A stretch of 64,000 bases of DNA, taken from assembly GCF_003148765.1 (NCBI RefSeq), contig NZ_QGGV01000005.1, forward strand, positions 124,001 to 188,000, written 5' to 3'. The position numbers and the translations under genes are program-made. The notes below the pieces were generated by a model. It was not told where the DNA came from, ran no database searches, and saw only the letters and a program-made list of their open reading frames with translations. The stretch is from Silicimonas algicola. Its GTDB lineage: Bacteria; Pseudomonadota; Alphaproteobacteria; Rhodobacterales; Rhodobacteraceae. Below, piece after piece: positions 17,144 to 25,844 of the stretch. How positions within the stretch are numbered: the first letter of the stretch is position 1; every line of letters starts with the position of its first letter.

Positions 17144-17737
17144 CTACGGCCGCGCGACGCGGGGGATGAGGAATTCGATCATCTCGTCGATGCGGTCCTC
17201 CGGGACGGCCGAGATGCGGTGCTCGGTTCCGAGGAGAACCATGCCGTGAACGGACGAGAAAAGCGCGCGGGTCATCAGGTCGATGCGGTCGGCAGGAGTC
17301 TCGGGGTGCAGGATGCGGAGGGGCGCGGCGATCAGCGCGAAGAGGCGCTGGAGTTCTTCGAGGTACCAGCGCGGCACGTCGCTGTCGGCGGTCATCTGAA
17401 CGTCGAAGAGGGCGCGCCAGAGGCGCGGATTGCGCAGGGCGAAGCGCAGATAGCCTTTCGCCATCACGACCATGGTGCCCACGGGATCGGATGGACCCTG
17501 CCGCACGGCGTCGGACACCTCGGCCCCCATGCGGCCGAACGTGCGCCCGTTGACGGCGAGGACAAGCCCGGTGAGGTCGTCGAAGACGTTGTAAATGGCG
17601 CCGACCGCGCAGCCCGCCTTGTCGGCCAGCGCGCGAGCACGGAGCGAGGCGAGGCCGTTCGCGCGGATTTCGTCCTCGGCGATGTCGATCAGGCGGTCGC
17701 GAAGCTCGGCGCGGCGCTGGGTGGTGTCTCGGGCCAT
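17144..17737 (-). CDS. TetR/AcrR-family transcriptional regulator
   Basis: A 197-residue one-component repressor. The N-terminal helix-turn-helix lies at residues 10-55: RDRLIDIAEDEIRANGLASL, then LADKAGCAVGAIYNVFDD with the usual G-x-(I/L)-Y-x-(H/V)-F. The rest is a helical ligand-binding and dimer domain of the WHG-like type. The ATG at 17737 is preceded by GAGGAGG; the frame continues upstream toward the tRNA without support. The ligand and target genes are unknown. The nearest divergent gene is tRNA-Arg, so no partner transporter is evident. Confidence 0.9.
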   Translation of the reverse strand: MARDTTQRRAELRDRLIDIAEDEIRANGLASLRARALADKAGCAVGAIYNVFDDLTGLVLAVNGRTFGRMGAEVSDAVRQGPSDPVGTMVVMAKGYLRFALRNPRLWRALFDVQMTADSDVPRWYLEELQRLFALIAAPLRILHPETPADRIDLMTRALFSSVHGMVLLGTEHRISAVPEDRIDEMIEFLIPRVARP

Positions 17738-17824
17738 CGGGCCTCCTCTTGAACGCTGTTCACCACATAGCGCGACGCAACCGTCTTGCCAAGCCGACCG
17801 GCCCGCGACCATAAGTTCCCGAGC

Positions 17825-17901
17825 GGTCCCGTAGCTCAACAGGATAGAGCAGCTGACTTCTAATCAGCAGGTTGAGGGTTCGAGTCCTTCCGGGATCGCC
17901 A
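17825..17901 (+). tRNA. tRNA-Arg (anticodon TCT)
   Basis: A complete 77-nt cloverleaf. Acceptor GGTCCCG pairs with CGGGATC with one G-U pair, the D arm is GCTC/GAGC, the anticodon arm GCTGA-CTTCTAA-TCAGC places TCT at the centre, and the T arm is GAGGG-TTCGAGT-CCTTC. Discriminator G and encoded CCA end at 17901. It reads the AGA codon, rare in such GC-rich genomes. No integrase or repeated 3' end is seen nearby, so there is no evidence of an integrated element. Confidence 0.96.
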
Positions 17902-18015
17902 TAAATTCGGGGATGAGGGATAACGCTCGCGGGGCCTCCGAGGAACCGAGAACAGCTCTTGCGGCCCATCGCGCGCGCTATCGAAACCAGGTTCGCCTCG
18001 AGGTGCTCAACGGGT

Positions 18016-18042
18016 CCGGGCGCCGACGGCGTCGGCGCCCGG
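18016..18042. terminator. Perfect 12-bp hairpin between tRNA-Arg and EF-hand gene
   Basis: CCGGGCGCCGAC (18016-18027), loop GGC, then GTCGGCGCCCGG (18031-18042). It lies between two convergent transcription units. No T run follows on either strand, so it could act as an RNA-end stabiliser or a rho-assisted stop. Confidence 0.55.
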
Positions 18043-18106
18043 CCACTCGTGGTGGCTGGAGCGAAAACAGTCAGGCACGCGCCCGCCTGTGCCGCCCGGG
18101 GGATAG

Positions 18107-18442
18107 TCAGACGTCCCAGAAGCCGCCGTCGCCGATGTCGTCGCCGGCGTCACCGAATTCCGGCTCTTCGATCACGCCGCTGTCGTCAGCGTCGTAGGAG
18201 CTGTAGATGCCGGTATGAAACTCATCCTCGGTCAGCATGCCGTCGCCGTCTTCGTCCCAGGCTTCGTAAGGGCTTTCATCGCCGAACGTGTTGCCCCAGC
18301 CCTCGGTAAACTCTTCCTGATTTACCGCGCCGTCGCCGTCGGCGTCCCAGCCGCCGAAGTCTTCCTGTGCCATCACGGGCGTCGCTGCAAACGCGGCGAG
18401 AATGGCTCCGATACCGGCGAGTTTCTTCAGTTCCATATTCAT
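18107..18442 (-). CDS. Exported EF-hand calcium-binding protein
   Basis: A 111-residue periplasmic or secreted protein. A signal peptide covers about residues 1-25 (LAGIGAILAAFAATPVMA-Q). Three EF-hand loops follow: DADGDGAVNQEEF, DEDGDGMLTEDEF and a degenerate DADDSGVIEEPEF. Each has the D-x-D-x-(D/S)-G start and a final E of a calcium ligand set. ATG 18442 sits behind AAGGAGAG. The protein probably binds calcium in the envelope. The next gene, transcribed away from it, encodes the SurA-like/PDZ protein, which is also exported. Confidence 0.85.
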   Translation of the reverse strand: MNMELKKLAGIGAILAAFAATPVMAQEDFGGWDADGDGAVNQEEFTEGWGNTFGDESPYEAWDEDGDGMLTEDEFHTGIYSSYDADDSGVIEEPEFGDAGDDIGDGGFWDV

Positions 18443-18709
18443 AAAGTCTCTCCTTTTGGTCTGCGGCGGCCTGTGCCGCCAGTGACCCTTCAACAGGGGA
18501 ACGCAGCAGGTGTTTCCCGATTATTGCTCACGACCTTGTTAAGAGAGGCCGCAGACGACCGCGCACCAAGCCCTTCATCCGCCACCGGCGGAATGGACCC
18601 TCAGGCACGCTTCGACCGGTAGCGGAGACGTGAGGCTGACGGCCCGAAAGTCCGGAACGTCCGGCAGGTTGCCCTGTTGAAATACTGCAATCGGACAAAG
18701 GAGATCGAG

Positions 18710-20131
18710 ATGAAGATGCTGAACCCGAACATGTGCAGCGCGGCCGTCGTCGCGCTCCTGAGCCTTCCCTTCGCGAGTGGAAGCGTCCTGGCGCAGCAGG
18801 CCGGCCAAACGGATCAATCCGCGACGCCGTCGCCCAACGCTCAACAGCCTTTTCGGTCGGAGTCAGGCGGAGTGCAGCAGGATGACCTCGTGGCCACCGT
18901 CGGCGATGCCGAGATCCGCGGTTCCGACCTGAGGACGATCATCGGGATGCTACCGCCGCAGTTGCAATCGCAGCCGCCGCAGATGCTGGTGCCGCTTGCG
19001 CTGGAACAGCTGATCCTCCGGGAACTGATCCTCGAGGAAGCCCGCAGCCAGAACCTCGCCGACGATCCCGAAGTTGTCGCCCTTGTCGAGAACTCCGCGC
19101 AGACTGTCGAGGAGGATGCGATGGTGCAGGTCTGGCTCGACCGGGAGACAAGGGGAGCTGTCACCGAGGAGGCGGTCCAGCGCACGTATGAGACCATTCA
19201 GCCGCGAGGCGGAGCGGCCGTGCCACCGCTGGAACAACTGCGCCCTCAGATCGAACAACACCTGCGTCAGCAAGCGGCTCAGGAGATCCGAAACAGGCTC
19301 CGCCAAGGTGCGGAGATCGTCCTCTACGGCCCGGGCGGACAACCGGTCTCGGAGACGCGGAGCGGGTCAGGGCAAGAGCAGCTTAGCGGAACGCAGAGCA
19401 GCAGCGGGTCGGCAGACGCCACCGGCACGACCGCCGAGCAGAGCCAGCCGCAGAAGCAGGCGGGTGTAGAGGCGACGGAAAAGGCGCCATCCGCGGGAGG
19501 CTGGGTCGGTGTGCAGATCCAGGACGTCACACCGCAGATCGCGCGCTCTCTTGGCTATCCTGACGCGAAAGGAGCGCTCGTGGCCGCGGTCGAACCCGGA
19601 AGCCCCGCCGCCAGGGAGGGCATCGAGCCCGGTTCGATCATTACCGCTGTAGATGACACCCGGATCGATGGGGCACGTGATCTCGCCTCGGCGATCTCGG
19701 GGCACGGAGAGGGGGAGCAGGTGACGCTCACTCTTCGGACGGGCGCGGAAGAGACCCGGCAGATCGCCGTGACTATCGGCAATCGCCCCTCGCGCGACGA
19801 GGTCGGCGGTGATGCGGATCAGGCCGAGGCGGCGCGGCCACGGCTTGGCATCGCGGTCGCAAGCCTCTCTCCCGGAATGAGGGACTAGCAGGGTCTCCCG
19901 GCGGATATCGAGGGCCTGATCGTCTCGCGCGTCGAGCAAGGTAGTCCGGCCGCGGAGGCGGACATCGCCGACGGCGACGTCATCGTGTCGGCGGACCGGA
20001 CAGCGGTCACGAGTGTCGAACAACTCCGAGAGGCTGCGGCGACGGCCGCGGAAGAGGACCGTCCCCTGCTCCTCCGCGTCTACAAGGACGGCGCCTACAG
20101 CTATGTCCCCGTGGAGCTGGACTCGGTCTGA
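18710..20131 (+). pseudogene. SurA-like N-domain protein with two PDZ domains, broken by in-frame TAG
   Basis: The exported protein has a signal peptide to about residue 30 (SGSVLAQQ), then a SurA/PrsA-type chaperone domain (DDLVATVGDAEIRGSDL to about residue 205) lacking a parvulin catalytic insert, then PDZ1 (WVGVQIQDVTPQIARSLGYP to ITIGNRPS) and PDZ2. An in-frame TAG at codon 393 (19886-19888) cuts PDZ2 just before QGLPADIEGL; after it the same frame runs on coherently through VEQGSPAAEADIADGDVI to TGA 20129-20131. A single C to T change of CAG would explain it. The truncated product would be 392 residues. The start follows AAAGGAGAT. Either a nonsense mutation, a strain variant or a sequencing error. 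Confidence 0.8.
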
Positions 20132-20359
20132 CGGTCATGTCGACACCAGACCCGTTGTAGCGAGGCAGAGGCGCTGGGAAGCCTCCGCGCTTGTCCCAGC
20201 CCTCCGCTTCCACTCTCGTAAGACCCGAGACCGCCCGCATGGCGGCGATGGGCTTGAGCCGACACCTGTCGAAGTAGCGCCCGAAGTTCCGAATTCCGAG
20301 GCCCATCGTCGGCTCTGTGATGACCTTGAGTCCGCCGTTCACGCAATCGATATCCGGGA

Positions 20360-21679
20360 TCATGCCGCCAGACGGAAGTACCAGGCGTAGAAGTTGTTCT
20401 CCATGCCGGCGCCTCCACAGAAGCCAATCGTCGACTCCGTGGTGCCGTGAATCGTGCCTCCTGAGACAAGAGAGACGCCGCGGATCGTGCCGGCATTCGA
20501 GGTGAAGGCGATGTCCTTCGCCGCAATGACCTGGCCATTGTGGAACTCGACGCCCATTGCAAACTTGACTCCACCTCGGGTCACGATCTGCGCATCCCCT
20601 CCGTCCGCGCAATTGTCGACTTTGCCGAGGCGGAACCCCTCGGCCGCAGAGATGGCGTATCCCGCTGTCGGGTTCTCACTGGCGATCACAGCATCCTCGA
20701 AGGCGACATTCTCGGGGAAGTTGAGCTGGCAATCGGTCACGAGGATACCCCTGCGCATGGTAGAGCCTGCCGCCGCCATCGCCTTCTGCGTTGAATTCGC
20801 GCAGTCCAGGACGTGGATACGCCCTTCAACCCATTGTGTATCGATCTTCTGGTTTCGATCCATGAACACGGGGGTATCGGAGGTGATGTAGCTTCGGTAG
20901 TGCGGCGAGGTCTTGTCCTGGACGCCTGCTATTATCTCCGCGACGCGCTGCAGGATCCGAAGCTCGTAGGATCCGTCCCGCAATGCAGGCTCCAGCCCCA
21001 CATTGCAGTCGAATCCCTCCGAAGGGAGGACGAGGTCGCGCTTGTCAGGCATCGAGACGATAACGTCGTCCTGGTACTCGTTGTCGCAGTTCAATTCGAC
21101 GAACGAGTTCGAGTGTATGCAGAACCCCGAGGTGTAGAGATTGCTGCTGGTGACGTCGACCGGCCCTTCTGCGACGAAGCCTTCGCGGAAGCATGTCGGG
21201 ATGTAGGTCTCGAAGACGGACTGGCTGACAACATCCATGTGGTTCATGCCGATAAACCGCAGGAAGTAGGTGCCGACCGAGTTCTGTCGGGCCGCCAGCC
21301 GCTGCGTGTTGACCAGTACGGCGTCATCAGCCCCAGGTGAGGGCGTGAAGACCTGCGATGCTGCGTCCCAGGTGCCGAACTGGATGTCGGCTTCCGTGAT
21401 CGTCGACCCAAAGTAGGAGGGCGGAAGGCTGCCGTTCGCGATATCGATGGCCACGCCTTTCGCAACGCCCTCGTCGACGGTTGTCTCACGGACGACAAGG
21501 GCTGCGTGAGCCGCGGAGTCGGCAGCTACCTGCAGGTGCGTTCGAGCCATGACGACATTGGAAACATCGATCGCCAGGCCTCCAACGATGATGATCGTAA
21601 TGGCCAGCAGGACCCCGAAGGAGGTCATTGCGCCGTCGGTGCGGCGGCCAAACTCGGTGATCTTGGAACGGACAACCAT
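20360..21679 (-). CDS. tadG: Tad pilus assembly protein TadG-like
   Basis: A 439-residue protein with an N-terminal TadE/TadG-like anchor: MTSFGVLLAITIIIVGGLAIDVSNVVMART is the helix and 'D-x-x-(N)' pattern of the Flp-pilus TadG family. A long periplasmic domain with several cysteine pairs follows. Tad proteins build the Flp pilus used for adhesion; TadE and TadG are pseudopilin-like and membrane-anchored. The gene starts 3 bp behind the tadE-like stop, so the two are one operon. No other tad genes (flp, tadA-C, rcpA) are in the window. Confidence 0.82.
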   Translation of the reverse strand: MVVRSKITEFGRRTDGAMTSFGVLLAITIIIVGGLAIDVSNVVMARTHLQVAADSAAHAALVVRETTVDEGVAKGVAIDIANGSLPPSYFGSTITEADIQFGTWDAASQVFTPSPGADDAVLVNTQRLAARQNSVGTYFLRFIGMNHMDVVSQSVFETYIPTCFREGFVAEGPVDVTSSNLYTSGFCIHSNSFVELNCDNEYQDDVIVSMPDKRDLVLPSEGFDCNVGLEPALRDGSYELRILQRVAEIIAGVQDKTSPHYRSYITSDTPVFMDRNQKIDTQWVEGRIHVLDCANSTQKAMAAAGSTMRRGILVTDCQLNFPENVAFEDAVIASENPTAGYAISAAEGFRLGKVDNCADGGDAQIVTRGGVKFAMGVEFHNGQVIAAKDIAFTSNAGTIRGVSLVSGGTIHGTTESTIGFCGGAGMENNFYAWYFRLAA

Positions 21680-21682
21680 CGC

Positions 21683-22120
21683 TCACGCCTCCCAGTTCTC
21701 GAGCATGTGGTCCGCGCTCACGGTCACCTTGAGATTCAGAAGGCTGGAGAAGAAACCGAGCGCCTGGAGTTGCGCGGCGTCGTACTGAACTCGGGTGTGA
21801 ACGACCCCGGCGGTTACAGTCGACGTGACATCGGCAGTGACGTTGAGCGCGGCCAGCGTGTTCTCGATGTAGGCCTCGGCTCCGGCCTCGCCGTCAAGCC
21901 GGCCGATCGACAGGTTGCGGTTTCCATCCTGGATCACGCGCAGAACCTTCGATTGGCCGAAAAAGATCAGGGACGTGTCGACCATCAGTCCGAAAAGCGC
22001 GATGAAGATCGGCATCCACAGGACGGATTCCACCGACGCGGTGCCGTCTTCGCGGCGTGCGAACCGTCTTACCCTGTCGAAAACGTTGTGGCTGGAAGGG
22101 GCCGAGTTCGTGACGGACAT
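21683..22120 (-). CDS. tadE: TadE-like pseudopilin
   Basis: A 145-residue protein with the TadE signature near residues 20-45: FARREDGTASVESVLWMPIF, where the G-T-A/S-V-E string marks the prepilin-type cleavage and helix start of TadE-like pseudopilins processed by TadV. The rest is a short periplasmic domain. AAGGAG lies upstream of ATG 22120; the reading from 22174 lacks such a site. It is directly followed by tadG. Confidence 0.85.
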   Translation of the reverse strand: MSVTNSAPSSHNVFDRVRRFARREDGTASVESVLWMPIFIALFGLMVDTSLIFFGQSKVLRVIQDGNRNLSIGRLDGEAGAEAYIENTLAALNVTADVTSTVTAGVVHTRVQYDAAQLQALGFFSSLLNLKVTVSADHMLENWEA

Positions 22121-22477
22121 CCATCTTCTCCTTTTGACGTCACTGCCTTGGAACAGCCCCTTCCAGTGGCACATGCGACTCGTGACGAAGCGACGGCTTC
22201 AAAGAACTCGTACGATACGGTGGCAGCCGGAGGCGGAGTTTTCGTTGGGACCTAGACCCTCCGGCGCCGACCAAACTCTTAACCTTTCGTAGTTAAACCC
22301 ACGATGAACGATGAAATATAAAGCAATAACAGCCGATTAGATGGACCTGTGGGCTGCGCGCGGAACGGTTCACGCTGTGGCGTCCGTTCGGCCACACTCC
22401 ATAAATGGAACGCTTTCTGCCTGATTCCTGACGCGCGTTCATGCTGGGTTCATCTCGAAGATCGTAAGAAGGCTTCA
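22121..22477. other. Divergent intergenic region tadE / PepSY gene
   Basis: These 357 bp carry no convincing gene. An AT-rich stretch at about 22270-22340, unusual in this genome, is a good candidate for promoters of both units. It includes TTAAC and GTTAA half-sites (22279 and 22292) with a 10-base spacer between the TTAA cores. Confidence 0.5.
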
Positions 22478-23014
22478 ATGAAACGCTTCATGCTCCTTGT
22501 CGCCGTTCTTGCTGGCGTCCCCTGCTCTGCGGCGATGGCCGAAATGCGGGAGATGGGACAGAACGAGTTGCGCGCGAGCGTGCAATCGGGTGTTGCGATC
22601 GGACTCTCGGAAGCATGGGCCATGACCAAGGCCCGCCTCGACGGCGATCTTGTCGATGTTCGCGCTTTCGCCGACGACAAGATCTACTACCGCATCATTG
22701 CCAAGCGTCCTGACGGGCAGCTTGTGGCGGTCATCATCGATGCTCGCGTCGGCCGGCTTCTGAGTAGCAAGTCCTCGAAGGCGAAAGAGGTCATGGCGGC
22801 GAGCAAGAACGCGGCGGCTGCAAGCGACGGAGATCTGCCGAGCACCCAGGCTGGCGGCGGAATGAGCAACTCGGCCGCAGGCGTCATTGGCGGCGGCTCT
22901 CCTGCCGAAACCCACAACTCCGGAGGAACCGGAAGAGGCGGCAGCTCCGGAGGCGGAAACTCGGGGGGCGGTAACTCGGGAGGCGGCAATTCCGGTGACA
23001 GGGGCCGTCCCTGA
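22478..23014 (+). CDS. Exported PepSY-domain protein with Gly/Ser/Asn tail
   Basis: A 178-residue protein with a signal peptide (1-21, AAMA-E) and a PepSY domain at about 35-95: AIGLSEAWAMTKARLDGDLVDVRAF...LVAVIIDARVGRLLSSKS. The C-terminus is low-complexity, ending in three SGGGN repeats. PepSY domains are small periplasmic modules, often encoded beside two-component systems or proteases. Here it precedes a response regulator by 52 bp and a histidine kinase, so a joint operon is likely and a sensory or inhibitory role is inferred. Confidence 0.8.
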   Translation: MKRFMLLVAVLAGVPCSAAMAEMREMGQNELRASVQSGVAIGLSEAWAMTKARLDGDLVDVRAFADDKIYYRIIAKRPDGQLVAVIIDARVGRLLSSKSSKAKEVMAASKNAAAASDGDLPSTQAGGGMSNSAAGVIGGGSPAETHNSGGTGRGGSSGGGNSGGGNSGGGNSGDRGRP

Positions 23015-23066
23015 GGTCGGGATCGCCTGACATTCTTTGGTCAAATTTGACCTGTAGCCGACTCCA

Positions 23067-23726
23067 ATGAGAATTCTTCTGGCCGAAGACGATGCGGTGC
23101 TCAGTGCCCAGATAAAGGGCGCCCTCTGCGAGGAGGGACGGGCGGTCGACACGGCCAGCACCGGGGAAGAGGCGCTCTATCTTGGCGCCAACGAGCCCTA
23201 CGACGTCGTGATCCTGGACATCGGACTGCCGGAGCGAGACGGCATCTCCGTCCTGAAGAGCTGGCGACAGGACAAGATAGACACGCCGGTGCTGATCCTG
23301 ACCGCGCGAAACAGTTGGTCGGATCGCGTGGATGGACTTGATGCCGGGGCCGACGACTACCTGAGCAAACCCTTCCACCTGCCAGAACTTTCCGCACGCG
23401 TTCGAGCCATGCTTCGCCGTCGCGCAGGCGTTGCCAGTCCGGTGTTCGAGAAAGGGCCCGTGACGCTGGACACGAGGACCAACAGGGTCACCGTGAACGG
23501 CGAGACCGTCAGCCTGACGGCAGGCGAACTTGCCGTCTTGTCGTACCTTTTTCACAGGGCCGGGCGAAACGTCTCGCGCACCGAACTGTCCGAGCACATC
23601 TACGAGTACGATGGAGACAAGGACTCCAATACGATCGCCGTCTTCGTCAATCGGCTTCGCAACAAACTCGGCAGGGACATGATCGTCACATCCCGTGGTC
23701 ACGGGTACATGATCGAAGTCGACTGA
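23067..23726 (+). CDS. OmpR/PhoP-type response regulator
   Basis: A 219-residue DNA-binding response regulator. The receiver domain has acidic residues E7/D8/D9, phospho-acceptor D51 in VVILDIGLPERDG and the conserved Lys in YLSKPF. The C-terminal winged helix shows LTAGELAVLSYL and NTIAVFVNRLRNKLG, which is OmpR-class. The closest arrangement I know is PhoP-PhoQ of alphaproteobacteria, but the signal is not known. Its stop overlaps the kinase start (ATGA), so both are cotranslated. Confidence 0.92.
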   Translation: MRILLAEDDAVLSAQIKGALCEEGRAVDTASTGEEALYLGANEPYDVVILDIGLPERDGISVLKSWRQDKIDTPVLILTARNSWSDRVDGLDAGADDYLSKPFHLPELSARVRAMLRRRAGVASPVFEKGPVTLDTRTNRVTVNGETVSLTAGELAVLSYLFHRAGRNVSRTELSEHIYEYDGDKDSNTIAVFVNRLRNKLGRDMIVTSRGHGYMIEVD

Positions 23727-25090
23727 TGCGCTCCCTACAGCGGCGCGCAATCGTCGGCGGGCTTGTATGGGCCCTGGTTGTCCTCTTCACGGGCACATTT
23801 GCACTGTTCTCGGTCTTCGACGGCATGGCCGCCCAGCGTTTCCAGGAGGCTCTCCGCGACAGGCACCTGCAGGTCGTCGCAGCATTGTCGAATACGAACT
23901 CGCCGAATGAAATCGGACCTTTCCTCACCGATCCGGCCTATAGCCGGCCTTATTCGGGGCGCTATTGGCAAGTCGAGGGACCCGGCGGGTTCTTTGCCTC
24001 GAGGTCGCTTTTTGACGCCACGCTGACGATGCCGCTCGGCACAGCTGACGAACCCTCGCTCTGGCAAGGCAGGGGCCCAAATGGCCCGGTGCGAGGAGTG
24101 AGCCAGAAGATTCTGCTCGGGGACGGCTCCGAGTGGGTCGTGTCGGTCGCAGAAACTCTTGCCGCGTTCGAGACCGATCGGCAGGAGATGCGCAAGAACG
24201 TGGGTTTCTCCTTCGGTTTCGTCGGTCTGTTCGTCATTCTCGGGGCCGTGGCGCTCGTCTCCAACGTGGTGCAGCCGATCAGGCAGTTGCAGCGTGACGT
24301 CACCGAACGCTGGGTGGCCGGCGAGGCGATCGAACCGGACAAGTATCCCAGCGAGGTCGCCCCCCTGGTCGCGGACGTCAACGAACTGCTTCGAAAGAAC
24401 CGCGAGATCGTGGCGCGCGGGCGGCGGCAGGTTGCAGACCTCGCGCACGCCCTGAAAACGCCGTCCGCCGCGCTGAGAAATGAACTCATCACGCTGTCGC
24501 GCAGCGCCAACGCTTCCGATGCCCTTCATGCACTGGATCGCATCGATGCGCAGATCGTCCGCTCGCTTGCGCGGCTGACAGCGATAAACGCTGCCCAAAC
24601 CGCTCACGCTCGGACAGACGTGACGAACTCGTTGCGGCGCCTCGAGCGGCTCTTCAAAGCCGCGCCAGAGGGAGATGGCGTAGACCTCTCGGTCAGCACT
24701 TGCACCGCATCCTGCATCTCTGTCGAGCAGCAGGATTTTGAAGAGATGCTCGGCAATGTCATGGAAAACGCGATCAAATGGTGCCGGTCGCGCGTCGTTA
24801 TTTCGGTCAGCGACGAGGGAAGTGACGTCAGAATACGTGTTGAAGACGATGGCCCGGGCATAGAGCCGCAACTTCGACTTGAGGCACTCAAGCCGGGGGG
24901 ACGCCTCGACCTAGCCAAGCCGGGAACCGGTCTTGGCCTTTCCATCACGCAGGAATTGGCCGATGCCTACGGCGGCTCTGTGACTCTCGGATCATCCGAC
25001 GCCTTGGGAGGCCTGGCCGTTGATCTAGTGCTTCCCGGCCGAAGAAGCGCGACGCTAACCAAGAGCAAAAGGCACCAGTCCGCAGTTTAG
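23726..25090 (+). CDS. PhoQ-like sensor histidine kinase
   Basis: A 454-residue membrane kinase and partner of the preceding regulator. Helix 1 at about 10-30 and helix 2 at about 160-185 enclose a periplasmic sensor region, followed by a HAMP-like linker, an H-box (DLAHALKTPSAAL, phosphorylated His241), and an HATPase domain with NVMENAIKWC, VEDDGPGI and GTGLGLSI. The HALKTP form of the H-box is typical of PhoQ-type kinases. The pairing with a PepSY gene suggests sensing in the envelope. No terminator is evident behind it. Confidence 0.92.
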   Translation: MRSLQRRAIVGGLVWALVVLFTGTFALFSVFDGMAAQRFQEALRDRHLQVVAALSNTNSPNEIGPFLTDPAYSRPYSGRYWQVEGPGGFFASRSLFDATLTMPLGTADEPSLWQGRGPNGPVRGVSQKILLGDGSEWVVSVAETLAAFETDRQEMRKNVGFSFGFVGLFVILGAVALVSNVVQPIRQLQRDVTERWVAGEAIEPDKYPSEVAPLVADVNELLRKNREIVARGRRQVADLAHALKTPSAALRNELITLSRSANASDALHALDRIDAQIVRSLARLTAINAAQTAHARTDVTNSLRRLERLFKAAPEGDGVDLSVSTCTASCISVEQQDFEEMLGNVMENAIKWCRSRVVISVSDEGSDVRIRVEDDGPGIEPQLRLEALKPGGRLDLAKPGTGLGLSITQELADAYGGSVTLGSSDALGGLAVDLVLPGRRSATLTKSKRHQSAV

Positions 25091-25289
25091 CGACGCCCGT
25101 TGAAGTCGTGTAAAGGCCCCGGCTCGAGCATCGGTTCACGCGCCGTCGTCGGCCCGAACCTGCCCTTCACCCTGCAGCCCACGTCGCGTGCGGCTTTCCG
25201 GAAGCGGTCGTTGCGCGCGCCATTTCGCACCAGCACGCAGCATCGCCCTGCCCCTGAACGGCCGCAGGGCGGCAGAGGCGGACGGAGAC

Positions 25290-25583
25290 CTAATCGAGCG
25301 CGTCGACAAGAATGGAGTCGAGGGTCGAACCAGACCGCCGCAGGGTGGCGAGAGTCTGAAACTCCTTCGAATTCCAGAATGCCTCAGCATGTGCTCGGTC
25401 AGGGAACTCGAGTATGAAGGCGGCGTCAGGCGCCGGGCTGTCTCCCTCCGTGCGTGTCGGGTCGCCGCCGCGCACGACGAACTTGCCCACGTGCCGGGTC
25501 ACCAACTCGGGGATCCTGGCGAAGTATTCTTCCATCCAGTCCCGGCTGTGAATTTCCATCTGCCCCATGATGAATGCCGTCAT
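25290..25583 (-). CDS. DUF1330 protein
   Basis: A 97-residue alpha/beta-barrel-like dimeric protein of the DUF1330 family. The order MTAFIMGQMEIHSRDWMEEYF, VVRGGDPTR, FPDRAHAEAFWNSKEFQTL is characteristic. These cytoplasmic proteins resemble ABM and Dabb folds; no function is established. AGGAAG lies upstream. It stands alone between the kinase gene and the polysaccharide island. Confidence 0.88.
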   Translation of the reverse strand: MTAFIMGQMEIHSRDWMEEYFARIPELVTRHVGKFVVRGGDPTRTEGDSPAPDAAFILEFPDRAHAEAFWNSKEFQTLATLRRSGSTLDSILVDALD

Positions 25584-25844
25584 TGTGACTTCCTCCGCAC
25601 AAAGGGGGAAATTCTGAGATGGTCAACGTCTGGTCGGACGCGAAGCGAGTGGGATGGGAGGATAAACCGACGCGGCTGCAAAGGTCTACCGTAGGATTGG
25701 ACCGCCGGAGGAGCGGCCCGCCCGGTGGACAAGGTCCAAAGCCGTCGCTAGGGGTCGAGTCCTCGGACTGGCCAAGGCAGCCCGCGTCATCCCGGGCTTC
25801 TCTCTGGGGGTTCGCGTGTCGCACTTTTCGAGTACACCCGCCGC

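Noticed and set aside
17825-17901. tRNA-Arg as an attachment site of a genomic island
   Set aside because: No integrase gene, no repeat of the tRNA 3' end and no change of composition downstream were seen.
20132-20359. A minus-strand frame (with PDIDCVNGG) behind tadG as a missing tadG tail
   Set aside because: The tadG frame ends naturally in a short aromatic strand, the other frame has no start of its own and soon becomes a shadow of the PDZ gene.
22279-22296. TTAA half-sites as a CtrA box ahead of tadE
   Set aside because: The spacer between the TTAA cores is ten bases rather than the seven expected, so the match is not convincing.
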